Source: Pseudooceanicola batsensis HTCC2597 (GTDB taxonomy: Bacteria > Pseudomonadota > Alphaproteobacteria > Rhodobacterales > Rhodobacteraceae). From it: a DNA stretch of 64,000 bases. The stretch covers positions 1,767,739-1,831,738 of the forward strand of contig NZ_CH724131.1 of the NCBI RefSeq assembly GCF_000152725.1, in the 5' to 3' direction. Below, one piece after another: positions 1-10,400 of this stretch (its first letter is position 1; each line of letters starts with the position of its first letter). The notes under the pieces were generated by a model. It was not told the DNA's origin, made no database searches, and saw nothing but the letters and a program-made list of their open reading frames with translations. Both the position numbers and the translations under genes were made by a program.

Positions 1-322
1 GGACGGCCACGGCGGTGATCACCTTGTGCCGGCGCCCCGACATGGCCAGCAGGAATTCCGCCGCCTCGCCGGCATCGCGCGGTTTGCCCATGATCCGACG
101 GCCGAGTGCGACGGTCGTGTCGGCACAGAGCACCACCTCGTCCGCGCCGGCCTGGACCGTCCGCGCCTTTTCGCGGCTCATCCGCGCGCAATAGGGACGC
201 GGCAGTTCGCCCTTGCCGGGTGTCTCGTCGATATCGGGGGGGCGGATCGCGTCGGGCGTCAGCCCGAGCGTGGCGAGAAGGTCCAGACGGCGGGGACTGC
301 CGGATCCGAGGATCAGCTTCAT
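1..322 (-). CDS. maf: Maf-like nucleotide pyrophosphatase (3' end outside window)
   Basis: Maf/YhdE proteins hydrolyse non-canonical or excess nucleoside triphosphates in the cytoplasm. The visible 107 residues begin [16 protein letters not shown], which carries the family's SxSPRR phosphate-binding signature at residues 7-12. The central block [18 protein letters not shown] supplies the conserved catalytic Asp followed by the GKP motif. About half of the usual 190-200 residues lie beyond base 1. It starts 22 bp downstream of infA on the same strand, and infA-maf is a common alphaproteobacterial operon. Family assignment is firm; the substrate (dTTP/UTP-type or m7GTP-type) cannot be told from this half. 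Confidence 0.93.
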   Translation of the reverse strand, partial: MKLILGSGSPRRLDLLATLGLTPDAIRPPDIDETPGKGELPRPYCARMSREKARTVQAGADEVVLCADTTVALGRRIMGKPRDAGEAAEFLLAMSGRRHKVITAVAV

Positions 323-344
323 ATCGCCCGCGCCGCCGGGGCGC

Positions 345-563
345 TTACTTGAAACGATAGTTGATCCGACCCTTGGTCAGATCATAGGGGGTCATCTCGA
401 CCTGCACCTTGTCGCCGGCCAGAACACGGATGCGGTTCTTGCGCATCTTGCCTGCCGTATGTGCGATGATTTCATGGCCGTTCTCGAGTTCGACCCGGAA
501 AGTCGCATTGGGCAGGAGTTCCTTCACGACGCCGGGGAATTCGAGAGTGTCTTCCTTGGCCAT
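345..563 (-). CDS. infA: Translation initiation factor IF-1
   Basis: This 72-residue protein is full length and has the single OB fold of IF-1, which binds the 30S A site during initiation. The start [13 protein letters not shown] and the core [19 protein letters not shown], as well as the ending [15 protein letters not shown], are diagnostic. It is the first gene of a likely infA-maf operon and has its own upstream region (564-796). Confidence 0.98.
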   Translation of the reverse strand: MAKEDTLEFPGVVKELLPNATFRVELENGHEIIAHTAGKMRKNRIRVLAGDKVQVEMTPYDLTKGRINYRFK

Positions 564-610
564 GTAGTCTCCATCCTTGCGTTGCTCGCGAATGGACGCG
601 CGAGTGCGCG

Positions 611-640
611 TTAAATGGGGGCAAACGCCGACGTTTTCAA
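611..640 (-). promoter_or_regulatory. Putative sigma70-type promoter of infA
   Basis: Read on the minus strand, a TTGAAA -35 element (635-640) and an ATTTAA -10 element (611-616) are separated by 18 bp, about 48 bp before the infA start. The -35 matches well and the -10 only partly, so this is a weak sequence-only prediction. Confidence 0.35.
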
Positions 641-796
641 GTGGATTATGCGTGAGCGGGGCAGGTAGGGCGCAGGGCGCGGGCGGCGGCCGTCAAAGCC
701 CTCTGCGGGGACCCGGGCCGCCCGACCGCAGGAAACTGCCGATCGGGCCTGCGGGGGCAGGACGGTCCCGCGAGCGGCCGCGCGGGCCGCCCCGGC

Positions 797-1366
797 TCAG
801 GCCTTGCGACGACGCGCGACGTAGCCCATGCCGCCGATACCGGCCAGCAGAAGCGGCAGCGAGGCGGGCAGCGGGATGGCGGGCGTGATGGCACCGGTGA
901 CGGTCAAATTCACATCACCCGCAAATCCTACAGCGAAAAACCCGCCCAAGGCGTCGAGATCGCCCGTCAGCGTAGCGATTGCGTATGGCGTCGCGCCACC
1001 AAAGCTCCTCACAAGAAGAAGTGTCAGCACGTCATCGCCGGGGCCGAAGTCTTGGCTCAGGGAATGGTCCTCGACGGTACCATCAAACAAGATAGAAAAA
1101 TCTGTATCGAAAACGGTCAGCGAAGAAGAAATGAATGCATCAGTGAGGGAATCGAAAGAGAGGTTCCCGCCGACTGGGAAGGGGCCAACAAGATCCGTAA
1201 TTGAACCGGCATCCGGCCCGAATGTGAGATTATAGTCGAGGTCAACTATGCCATTGAAGTATTCGGGTCCTGTCGCAACCACGTCGTCCAGAGATACCGC
1301 CTGAGCCGCCCCCGCCGACAGGGCAATGGCGGCCGCGCCGATCGCCGTCTTGATAAAATGTTTCAT
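797..1366 (-). CDS. VPLPA-CTERM sorting-domain surface protein
   Basis: This 189-residue protein has an N-terminal signal peptide (MKHFIKTAIGAAAIALSAGAAQA, cleavage near residue 23), an acidic beta-rich body, and a C-terminal sorting tail. The tail has a IPLPASLPLLL motif, a short hydrophobic helix and a terminal RRRK basic cluster. This tripartite tail is the VPLPA-CTERM variant of PEP-CTERM, which exosortase-type transpeptidases process; no exosortase gene is in this window. It lies 63 bp downstream of the 3069-residue secreted protein on the same strand, so the two may be co-transcribed. The body matches no enzyme family I recognise; an extracellular or envelope structural role is inferred. 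Confidence 0.85.
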   Translation of the reverse strand: MKHFIKTAIGAAAIALSAGAAQAVSLDDVVATGPEYFNGIVDLDYNLTFGPDAGSITDLVGPFPVGGNLSFDSLTDAFISSSLTVFDTDFSILFDGTVEDHSLSQDFGPGDDVLTLLLVRSFGGATPYAIATLTGDLDALGGFFAVGFAGDVNLTVTGAITPAIPLPASLPLLLAGIGGMGYVARRRKA

Positions 1367-1386
1367 TCCAATTTCCCCCGTGTGGT

Positions 1387-1412
1387 CGGGCGCGGCTTGG
1401 CCGTCGCGCCCG
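1387..1412. other. Hairpin in the spacer between the giant protein and the VPLPA-CTERM gene
   Basis: CGGGCGCG (1387-1394) and CGCGCCCG (1405-1412) form a perfect 8-bp stem with a 10-nt loop. No U-tract follows on the minus strand, so it is not a classical terminator. It could attenuate transcription or stabilise one mRNA segment. Confidence 0.5.
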
Positions 1413-1429
1413 GAAAATAATGTCGGGCC

Positions 1430-4400
1430 TCAAACATCCAGCCCGAAGAGCGAATTAATACCGCCGGAGACGTCCCCGGTAATCGTCATCATATCGTTAT
1501 CCGGCCCATAGGTGAAAAGCAATGCGGTCGGCAGCGAACGGACTGTTGCCATTTCGACATCAGCCAGGGTGATGCCCGACAAGGCATCATCCTCGCTCCA
1601 GTCGAAGATCCGCGAGGCGTCGCGCACCCCGTTCGACATGTTGACCGATACATCGAAGACATCCGCCCCGCCCTGCCCGCGGGCCATGTCACCAAAGCCC
1701 CCGTTGAAGATGAAGACGTCCGCCTCGGACGTGCCGAGCAGGTAGTCGCGGCCCGTGGTGCCCAGGATCTCGTTGAGCTCCGGCCCCTCGTCCTCGTCGG
1801 TCACGTTGACGGTGACCTCGGTCGTGACTGTTTCCGTTCCGTCAAAGACCGTGACGTCGATGAGGTAGGAATTGTCCGTATTGCCGTCACCCGGGGCCTC
1901 GTAGTCCGGCGCCACCTTGAAGCTGAGCGTACCGTCCGAGGAGATGTCGAACAGACCGCCATCCTTGCCGGCAGCGATACCGAAGCTGAGACCGTCGCCA
2001 TCGACATCCGACGCGGTGACCGTTCCGACCGCGGTCGAGTTCTCGGCCACCGTGAACGGCCCGGTATCGGTGAAGACCGGCAGATCGTTCTCTGCAAGGA
2101 CGGTGATGTCGACCGTCGCGGTATTGGTCAGATCCCCGTTTGAAATGGTATAGGTAAAGCTGTCCGCGCCGGTGTAGTTGCCGACCGGGGTGTAGACCAG
2201 CGTGTCGCCGACCAACGCCACCGTTCCGTTCGATCCTTGCGAGAACGCCGAGATGAAGATGTCGTCGCCGTCCGGATCGCTGTCGTTGCCGAGCACGTCG
2301 AGGACGACCGAAACGGCATCCTCGGACACATCGTAACTGTCGCCCACCGCGATCGGCGCCTTGTTCGCCGTGGATTCGTCGATGGTGAAGGTCACGGAAC
2401 CGGAGACCTCAACGGTCTGGTCGGACACCGTGTAGCTGAGTGTCTCGGACCCGCTCACACCGGCGAACGGCGTGTAGGTGAACGACCCGTCGGCATTGAC
2501 AACGAAGGTGCCCAGGGCCCCCTCCTCGCTGTCGACCACCGAAAGATCGTCGCCGTCGGCGTCGCTGTCATTGTCCAGCAGACCGTCGGCGGCATCGACG
2601 GCAAGGGTCGTGCCCAGACCGGCGGTGTAGCTGTCGACGCCGAGCAGGGGCGCGTCGTTCACCGGCAGCACCTCGATCTCGATGTTCGCGATCGAAGATC
2701 CGCCGTTGCCGTCACGCAGGATATAGCTGGCATATGCGGTCCCGTTGAAGTTGCCGCCGGGCGTGAATTCGAACCCGCCTTCGACCGCGCGCAGGTTGCT
2801 CGTGAACGGTGTGACCGACAGGGTCGTGTCGCCGTCGATGTCGAAGTCGTTGGCCAGCAGTTCGGCTTCCGTGATGAACAGGTGCGTGTCTTCGTCGGTG
2901 GTGAAACCGGTATCCACGACCGCCGTCGGATTGTCGTTCACCGGGTTCACGGTGACCGCGATCTCTCCGCTCGTTGAGTTCCCGTTGCCGTCGCTGACGA
3001 CGTAGGTGATGGTGTCGGGCCCGTTGTAGTCGTCATCCGGTTCGTAGGTGACATAGAAACTGCCCGGCCCGTTGCCGCCGAACGGCTGACCGGTCGTGAC
3101 GGTGCCGTTGAGGGCCGAGACCTCGGTGATCTCGAGCGTGTCGCCATCGGGATCGCTGTCGTTCGACAGCAGGTCGACGATCGAGAGATCGAGACGCCCG
3201 TCCTCGTCCACTTCGGCGGTTTCGCCTTCGACCACGGGCGCGCGGTTCTCGGTCGCCGTCCCGGTGATCGACAGGGTCACCATGGCCGTATCCGTGCCGC
3301 CGTTGCCGTCCGACACCTCGTACCCGAACTCGAACGAGCCCACTTCGCCGACCAGCAGATCGGCAAAGCCCGATCCCGTCTCGAACTGGAAGTTGCCCTC
3401 GTCGTCGATGGTCAGGACCTGGCCGTCGGCCAGCGTGATCGGGCTGTCGGTGACATCGTATTCCGTTCCGCCGATGGTGATCCCGGTCAGGACCAGCGTG
3501 TCGTCGTCGGCATCCGTGTCCTCGCCCTGGCCGTTGTCGGCGAAGACGTTGCCCGAAACCGTGGCGCCGGCCTCGCCGGAGAGGCTGTCGTTCTGCGCGG
3601 CGGGGCCGGTGTCGTCGGTGACGATGGTGGTCGCACCCTGCGCCGCGCCGACGAGGACCGCCTCGTTGTCGGTGCCGGTGATCGACACTTCGAGCGCCTC
3701 GTTGCCTTCGGTCATCAGATCGCCCTTGACCAGCACGGTCAGGCTCACCTCGTCCTCGCCGTCCTCGAAGGAGACGGTGCCGGTCAGGTCGGTGTCGTCG
3801 GCCAGGTCGGCGGCATCGATGTCGCCGCCGATGGCATAGCTCACCTCGAGCGCGCCGTTGGTGCCGCCGAGACGGTAGAAGGTGAACGTCACCTCCTGCA
3901 CGCCGCTGTCACCCTCGGTGACCGAGGTCAGGTCCGCCGTGACGTTGGCCGTCGGTACGATGTCCGGCGCCTCGGTCACGTCGGAGGCCGCCTGCGGGTC
4001 CGCCGCGAGCTGCGTCGCCCCGCCGAGGAAGGCCCCCATGCCGGTCAGCGCGAAGTCGAGCGCCGCGGCGTTGAAGATGACCGGGTCGCTCTCGTCCACG
4101 CCCGCGTCCCGCGCGGCCTGGATCGCCTTGTCCTGAACGCTCTGCGGCAGGTTCTCGAGCTTGAGCGGCGCGGCCGGGAAGTTCTCGGGATAGTCGGGCG
4201 TGTCGCCCGAGAAGAGCGCCTCGCCGTCCTGCAGGGCCCAGCTGGCCTTGTAGCCGCCGCCCTCGTAATCGCCGAACCCGTAGATGTAGTCGAAATCGAG
4301 GCTGGGCGTACCGTCGTCGTCGAAGGAGATGACCTCGTCGGGGATCTCCGAACCGTCACGCAGGCTGAAGTCGTCGGTCAGGTCCTGGTTGGCATTGCCC

Positions 4401-7400
4401 ATCAGACCCCGCACCGCGCCGGCATTGCCGCCATCGGCCGGATCGCCGAGGAAGACGCAGACGTTCAGCGCGCCGTCGAGCATTCCCACCATGAGCTGTT
4501 CGTTGGCATCGTTCAGGCGGATGAAGAACTTGCCGTCCTCGGTGATGAAGATGTCGTTGGCATTGGTATCGTCGTCATCCAGGTCGATGCCCGAGAGCTT
4601 GGCCGCCTCGATATCCACGGCGACGCCGTCGATCAGCAGCGGGCTGTCCGGGTCATGGGCGTCGATCTCGATGGTCTTGCCCTTGACCTCGACGGCCATC
4701 CGGGTCGTGACCGAGACCAGATCGGAGCCGGGGAAGGCCTCGAACCGGACCTGGACGGAGAAGGGATTGCTCGCCCCGTCCTCGGTTTCGACGAGGACAT
4801 ACTCGCCCACGGCCTGGAAGTCGTAGCCGAGACCGTCCAGCGTGATGATATGCGGGTCGCCGAAGACGTCCGCCTCGACACGGATGAATTCGCCCTCCTC
4901 GATCACCCCGTCGCCGTCGACGTCGAAGGGCAGTTCGGGGATCGGCGGCCGGCCGTCGTCGTTGCGGATGATGATCGAGGTCGAGGGGTTCAGCACCTGA
5001 TAGCTGATGTCGTCCTCGGAATCGTAGCCGGTGACGCGCACCGTCAGGCTCTCGTTGGCCTCGATCAGGCCATCGCCATTGATGCGGACCACCGCGGTCG
5101 ACGTGCTCTCGCCATCGGCGAAGGAGACCGACAGGCCGTTGGCCGGCAGGAAGCCCTCGATATCCTGGCTGTCCGCCCAGAACACGTTGCCCTGCACGGT
5201 CTGCAGCTCGTAGTTGACCGTCAGCGCGCCGGACAGGTCGCCTTCGCGCACGAAGACCACGGGCACTTCGGTAAAGCCGCTCTGCCCCTCGTTGACCGAG
5301 GTCCCCCAGGCCGACCCGTTGACCAGCACCTGGATCGCGGGCGGCTGGTCGTCGTTGTAGATCGTGCCGATCGAGGTGCTGCGCGTGATCTGGACGGTCG
5401 CATCCGACGCACCGCTGACCAGCTGGGCGTTAGAGAGCACGAACTTGCCGCGCTCGTTGCCCTCGATCTCGGTGTCTTCCGCGATCCGGAAGGACACGGT
5501 CTTCTGGGTTTCGCTGGCCGCGAATTCGATCGTGCCGCTCTGCGGCAGACCCGCTTCGAAATCGGCCGAGCTGACCGGCTGATAGCTGTCGCCGGCAAAG
5601 TCGTAGTCGACCGAGACGGCCGAGGTCGTGTCGCCGGAACGGTAGACCGTGAAGGTCAGTTCGGTGTTGTCGGCCGAGGTATCGCCCTCGGTCACCGAGG
5701 TGGAGTAGCTGACCGAGAGGTAGGCCGGGAAGTCGTCGTTCCGGATCACCGCGCTGGCCGTCGAGGTGGTGATCTGCGCCGTGATCTCGGCATCGTCCGA
5801 GGTCGCGTTCGACAGGCGCATGTAGGTGTATTCGTCGTTCTCGACATCCTGGTCGCCCGAAATCACGAGCGATACGGTTTTCGAGGTCTCGCCCGCGGCG
5901 AAGGACAGCGTGCCGGACGTAGGCCATTCGCCGGTGTCGAAGTCGGCCGCGTCCACGGTGCCGCCCGACACGTCGTAATCGACGTTCGCGCCGGCCGAGG
6001 TGTCGCCGTAGCGTGTGACGATGAACTGGAGCACGTTGTTGTCGCCCGCATCCCCTTCGGTCGCGGAATAGCCGCTGACACGGAAGTAGGTGGGGATATC
6101 GTCGTCGTTGATGTAGCCATAGGCCCGCGAGGACTGGATGACCGGCAGCACCGCGGCGTTGTCGGAGGCGGCGTTCGACAGGTCGATCTGCAGGTATTCC
6201 GTGCCCTCGAAGGCATTGTCGCCGGCCACGTCGATCTCGACGTATTTCTGCGTCTCGCCGGCGGCGAAGGATACCGTGCCGGAGATCGGCAGCGACATGC
6301 TTTCAGCCAGGTCGGCATCGGTGGCGCCGCGATAGTAGTAGGTCGAGACGCTGTAATCGACCGAAGCATCCACGCCGGTGTCCCCGGTCCGCTGCACGAG
6401 GAAGCGCAGCGTCTCGGTCTCGCCCGGGTCGCCTTCGGTCACGGTGTCGCTGTAGACGCGGAAATACACCGGGATCTCGTCGTCGTAGATCGTGCCGCGG
6501 CCATAGTCGTCGCTGATCTGGGCGCCCTGCGGATTGGCAGAGGCGACCGGATTGGACAGCAGCAGCTCGACATATTCGGTCTGTTCATAGACCTCGTCGT
6601 CGCGCACCTGGAAGGTCAGGGTCTTGGACGTTTCGCCGACCCCGAAGGTGACGGTGCCCGAGGCAGGAAGACCGCCGGTGAAGTCGGGGCTTTCGGCCGA
6701 GATGGAGGCACTGGGCTGGTAGGCCCGCAGCTGGTAATCCACCGTCGCCTCGATGTCGCTCGGACCGCTGCGGTACACCGTGAAGGTCAGCGGGGTTTCC
6801 TCACCGCTCTGCCCTTCGGTCGTGGCCGCGTTGTTGACCGAGAACGAGACGGGGACATCGTCGTTCAGGATCGTGACCGTCACGCTGCCGGTCGCCAGCT
6901 GGACGGGCGCGCCGACAGCCGTCGGGTTCGAGAAGATGACCTGGATGTATTCGTGCTCTTCCTGTACGTCGTCGCCCTGGATGTCGAACGTGATGTCCTT
7001 GAAGGTCTCGCCGGCCGCAAAGTCAACCGTGCCGGTAAGGTTGAACGTGTCGACGATGTCGTCGTCGTCGGCCGCCTGCGAACTGACGAAGGGCTGGATG
7101 GTGTAATCCAGCGAAGCCTCGACCGAGGTTTCGCCTGTGCGGTACACCCGCACCGAGGCGGTCGGGGTCTCGCCATCGTCGCCTTCGTTGACGCTCACGC
7201 TGTTGGCCGAGAACGAGACCGGAATGTCGTCGTTGAAGATGCTTCCGATGCCGTTCCCGTCGGTGATCTTGGCAGACTCGCCCCCTTCGGCCGTCGGGTT
7301 CGACAGCACCAGCTGCACGTATTCCGTACTCTCGACGGCTTCGTCGTCCGCGATGAAGGCCGTGACCGTCTTGGTGGTTTCGCCGGCCGCGAATTCCAGC

Positions 7401-10400
7401 GTGCCAGACTGCGGGAAGCCCGAGGCGAAATCGGTCGCATCCGCCGCGCTGCTGCTGACGTATGCTTCGAGCGAAAAGTCCACGGTGCCGGCGACGCCGG
7501 TCAGCCCGCCGCGGGTGATGGTGAAGGTCAGCGCGGTCTGTTCGCCGTCCGCACCTTCGGTCGCGGAGGCGTTGAAGACCCGGTATTCGACCGAGTCGTC
7601 GTCGTCGAAGATGCTCCCGCGCCCGAAACTGTCGCTGATCTGCGGCGTGTTCGTGTCGGTGGTCGTCGGGTTCGTCAGATAGATGTAGAGATATTCGGTA
7701 TTCTCGTCGATGTCGTCGCCCGCGACCTGCACCGACACCGTCTTGGTGGTTTCGCCGGCGGCGAATTCCAGCGTCCCTTCCATCGGCTGGCCCGTCTCCG
7801 GGTCGATATAGCCGCTCGAGAAGTCGGCCGCCGTGGCGCCGCTCGAGGCGAGACGGTAATCCACCGTCGCGTCGGCATCGGTGATGCCCGACCGCGTGAT
7901 GGTGAAGGTCAGCGTGACGTCCTCGCCATCGCCTTCGGTGACCGACGTGTCATCGACCGAGAACTGGACCGGGAAGTCGTCGTTGTCGATCCACCCATAG
8001 CCGACCCCGTCGACGATCTCGGTCGGGTAGTCGCCCTCGGCCGTCGCGTTCGACAGACGGACGTCGACATATTCCCGATCCTCGATCTCCTGGTCCTCGG
8101 CGATCGGAAGCTCGATGTACTTGATGCTTTCCCCGGCGGCGAAGGTGATCGTGCCGGACTGGGGCAGCGCGTCCTCGAAATCCTCGTCCTCGGCCGAAAT
8201 CGAGGTGTTTGCGGTGTAGACGGTCACGGACCAGTCGATCGATCCCTCGATGTCGGTCTTGCCGTAGCGGTAGACCTGGAGACGCAGGACGTTGTCGTCC
8301 CCCGGGTCGCCCTCGTTCACGCCCGAATTGTAGACGCGGAACCGCATTGGGTCGTCATTGTCGTAGATGAAGCCATACGCGGTGTCGTTTCCGATATGGA
8401 TCGGCGCTTCGCTGTCCGTCGTCGGATCCGACAGCACGACCCTGAAGTCCTCGGTATTCTCGTCGATCAGGTCGCCGGCGACCGAGACAGAGATGGTCGC
8501 GGTATCCTCGCCCGCGGCGAAAGTCACCGTACCGGACGGGAAGGCGCCCCCCTGGAAATCGTCGGCATCAGCGTCGGCATAGAAGTAGTCGGAAGCCCCT
8601 GCGACGGCCCAGTCGACCGTGACCTCTGCCGAGAGGTCGCCCGTCCGCGAGACCGTGAACGAGAGCTCCACCGCTTCGGTGTCGCCCTCGGTCGCGCCGG
8701 TGATATGGTTCTGGATCGAAACCTCGATGGGCACCAGACCGGTATCCACATCGACCAGGAAGTTGCCGTAGTTGATGATGTTGTCATCGGAGCCGTCGGC
8801 ATTGTCGGCTGCTTCCAGTGCGTCCGCGCCGCCATGCAGGATCCGCGCCAGACCCAGGCCGCTTTCGGCGGAGGGTTCGCCGACGATCAGGTCCTGATTG
8901 CCGTCGTTGTCCACGTCGCCGGCGCGCGCGATCATCCCGATGTCGGAATTCTCCGGCGCGACGATCTTGTAGGCCCCGCCGTCCGCGACCAGCTGTTCCA
9001 GTTCGATCAGGCCGGTCCGCGCCCCTTCGGTGCCGAGCACGACGAAACCGACGTCGTAGGAGCGAAGTTCATCGGCGTTGTACTGGGTGGCCGCGATCAG
9101 CATGTCGTCGATGCCGTCGCCGTCGAAATCGCCGATCCCGAGAACGCCGTCGATCGAGAAGGTCGCCGCGAACTCGCTCCCGCTCGAGGCGGTGTACGTC
9201 AGCGCCGAGTAGAAGAACGAGGCCGCGCCGTTCATGACCTCGGTCGGGCCGACGTTGCGGAACGAGCTGTCGAAGAAATCCTCGGTGCCGTTCAGGACAT
9301 AGACGCCACGCAGGAAGTTACCCGGCAGATCCTCGTCGGGGAAATCGGTCGCGGGCCGAACGAAGCTCGAGACCGCGATCTCCTGCGGGGCGTCGTTGCC
9401 CGAGAAGTTGCCGAGCCCGGCCACCCCGTCGCGCGCGTTGCTGATGGTGCTGAAGGTCAGCCGGGTCGTGGTGTCGCCCTCGACATCGGCCAGCGTGGTA
9501 CCGTCGATATAGGCGAACACCCCGCCCGAGTAGTAGGTCGACCCGTAGGTGTTCACGACATAGGCGTCTTCGGCATAGACGCTTCCCTCGGTCATGATGA
9601 CGTCGGCAAAGCCGTCGCCGTCGATGTCGACCGAGCCCGCCAGGCCCACGCCGTAATCGTAGGCGTCATACGTATTGCCGTCGCCGATGGACGATGACGC
9701 GAAGGCGTCCAGCCCGACCTCGCCGTAAAAGCCGAAGTTGCCGGCGAGCACCTGGCCGAGGTCGAAGGACGTCCCTTCGCCCGTTTGCAGGTTCGTCACG
9801 TCGACGATGACCGAACTGCCGCCCTGGTCGGCGATGTTGTCCACGTTGTCGCGCGCGTCGCCCGTGCCGTAGACCACGTAACCGGTGACGTCGTCGATCG
9901 CGGTATAGCGCTGGTGCGAGTTCATGAACTCGTCGGGATTGGTGTCGTAGTCGTAGTCGTAGTACCCATTCCCGTTCGCGTCGTAGACGTAGTAATACTC
10001 GTTGTAACCGGAGTATGCGCTGCGGGAGGCCACGTTCAGCCCGATATCCGCGATCCCGTCTCCGTTCACGTCCTCGAGGCCGAGCATCCCGACGATCTCG
10101 CCATCCGCGTCGAGACGGAAGTGGTCGAGGTCGTCGACGTCCACACCGGCGGCCGCCACGTCCTGGCCGCCGTAGATGACGTAGGCCACTCCGTTGGTGC
10201 GGCTGGCGGTATAGCCGTAGCCGTATTCGCCGTAATATCCGTAATACCCGTAATAGCCCGAATAGCTGCCGTAGCTGGTCGCGTTCTGGACGATGCCGAA
10301 GTCGTCGGTACCGTCGTTGTTGACATCGCCGAGCGCAGTGACGCGCGATCCGAAGACGCTGCCATAGTCGTAATTGTCGAGATCGACGTCCGCACGGACC

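Noticed and set aside
4930-8720. CRISPR-like repetitive array
   Set aside because: The repetition is at protein level (Calx-beta repeats of about 130 codons), with nucleotide divergence and no fixed spacer-repeat unit.
4655-9697. A plus-strand open frame of about 1680 codons opposite the giant secreted protein
   Set aside because: It is antisense to the repeat-rich Calx-beta region, with no start context, no domains and a composition dictated by the GC-rich opposite strand. The minus-strand frame has clear domains.
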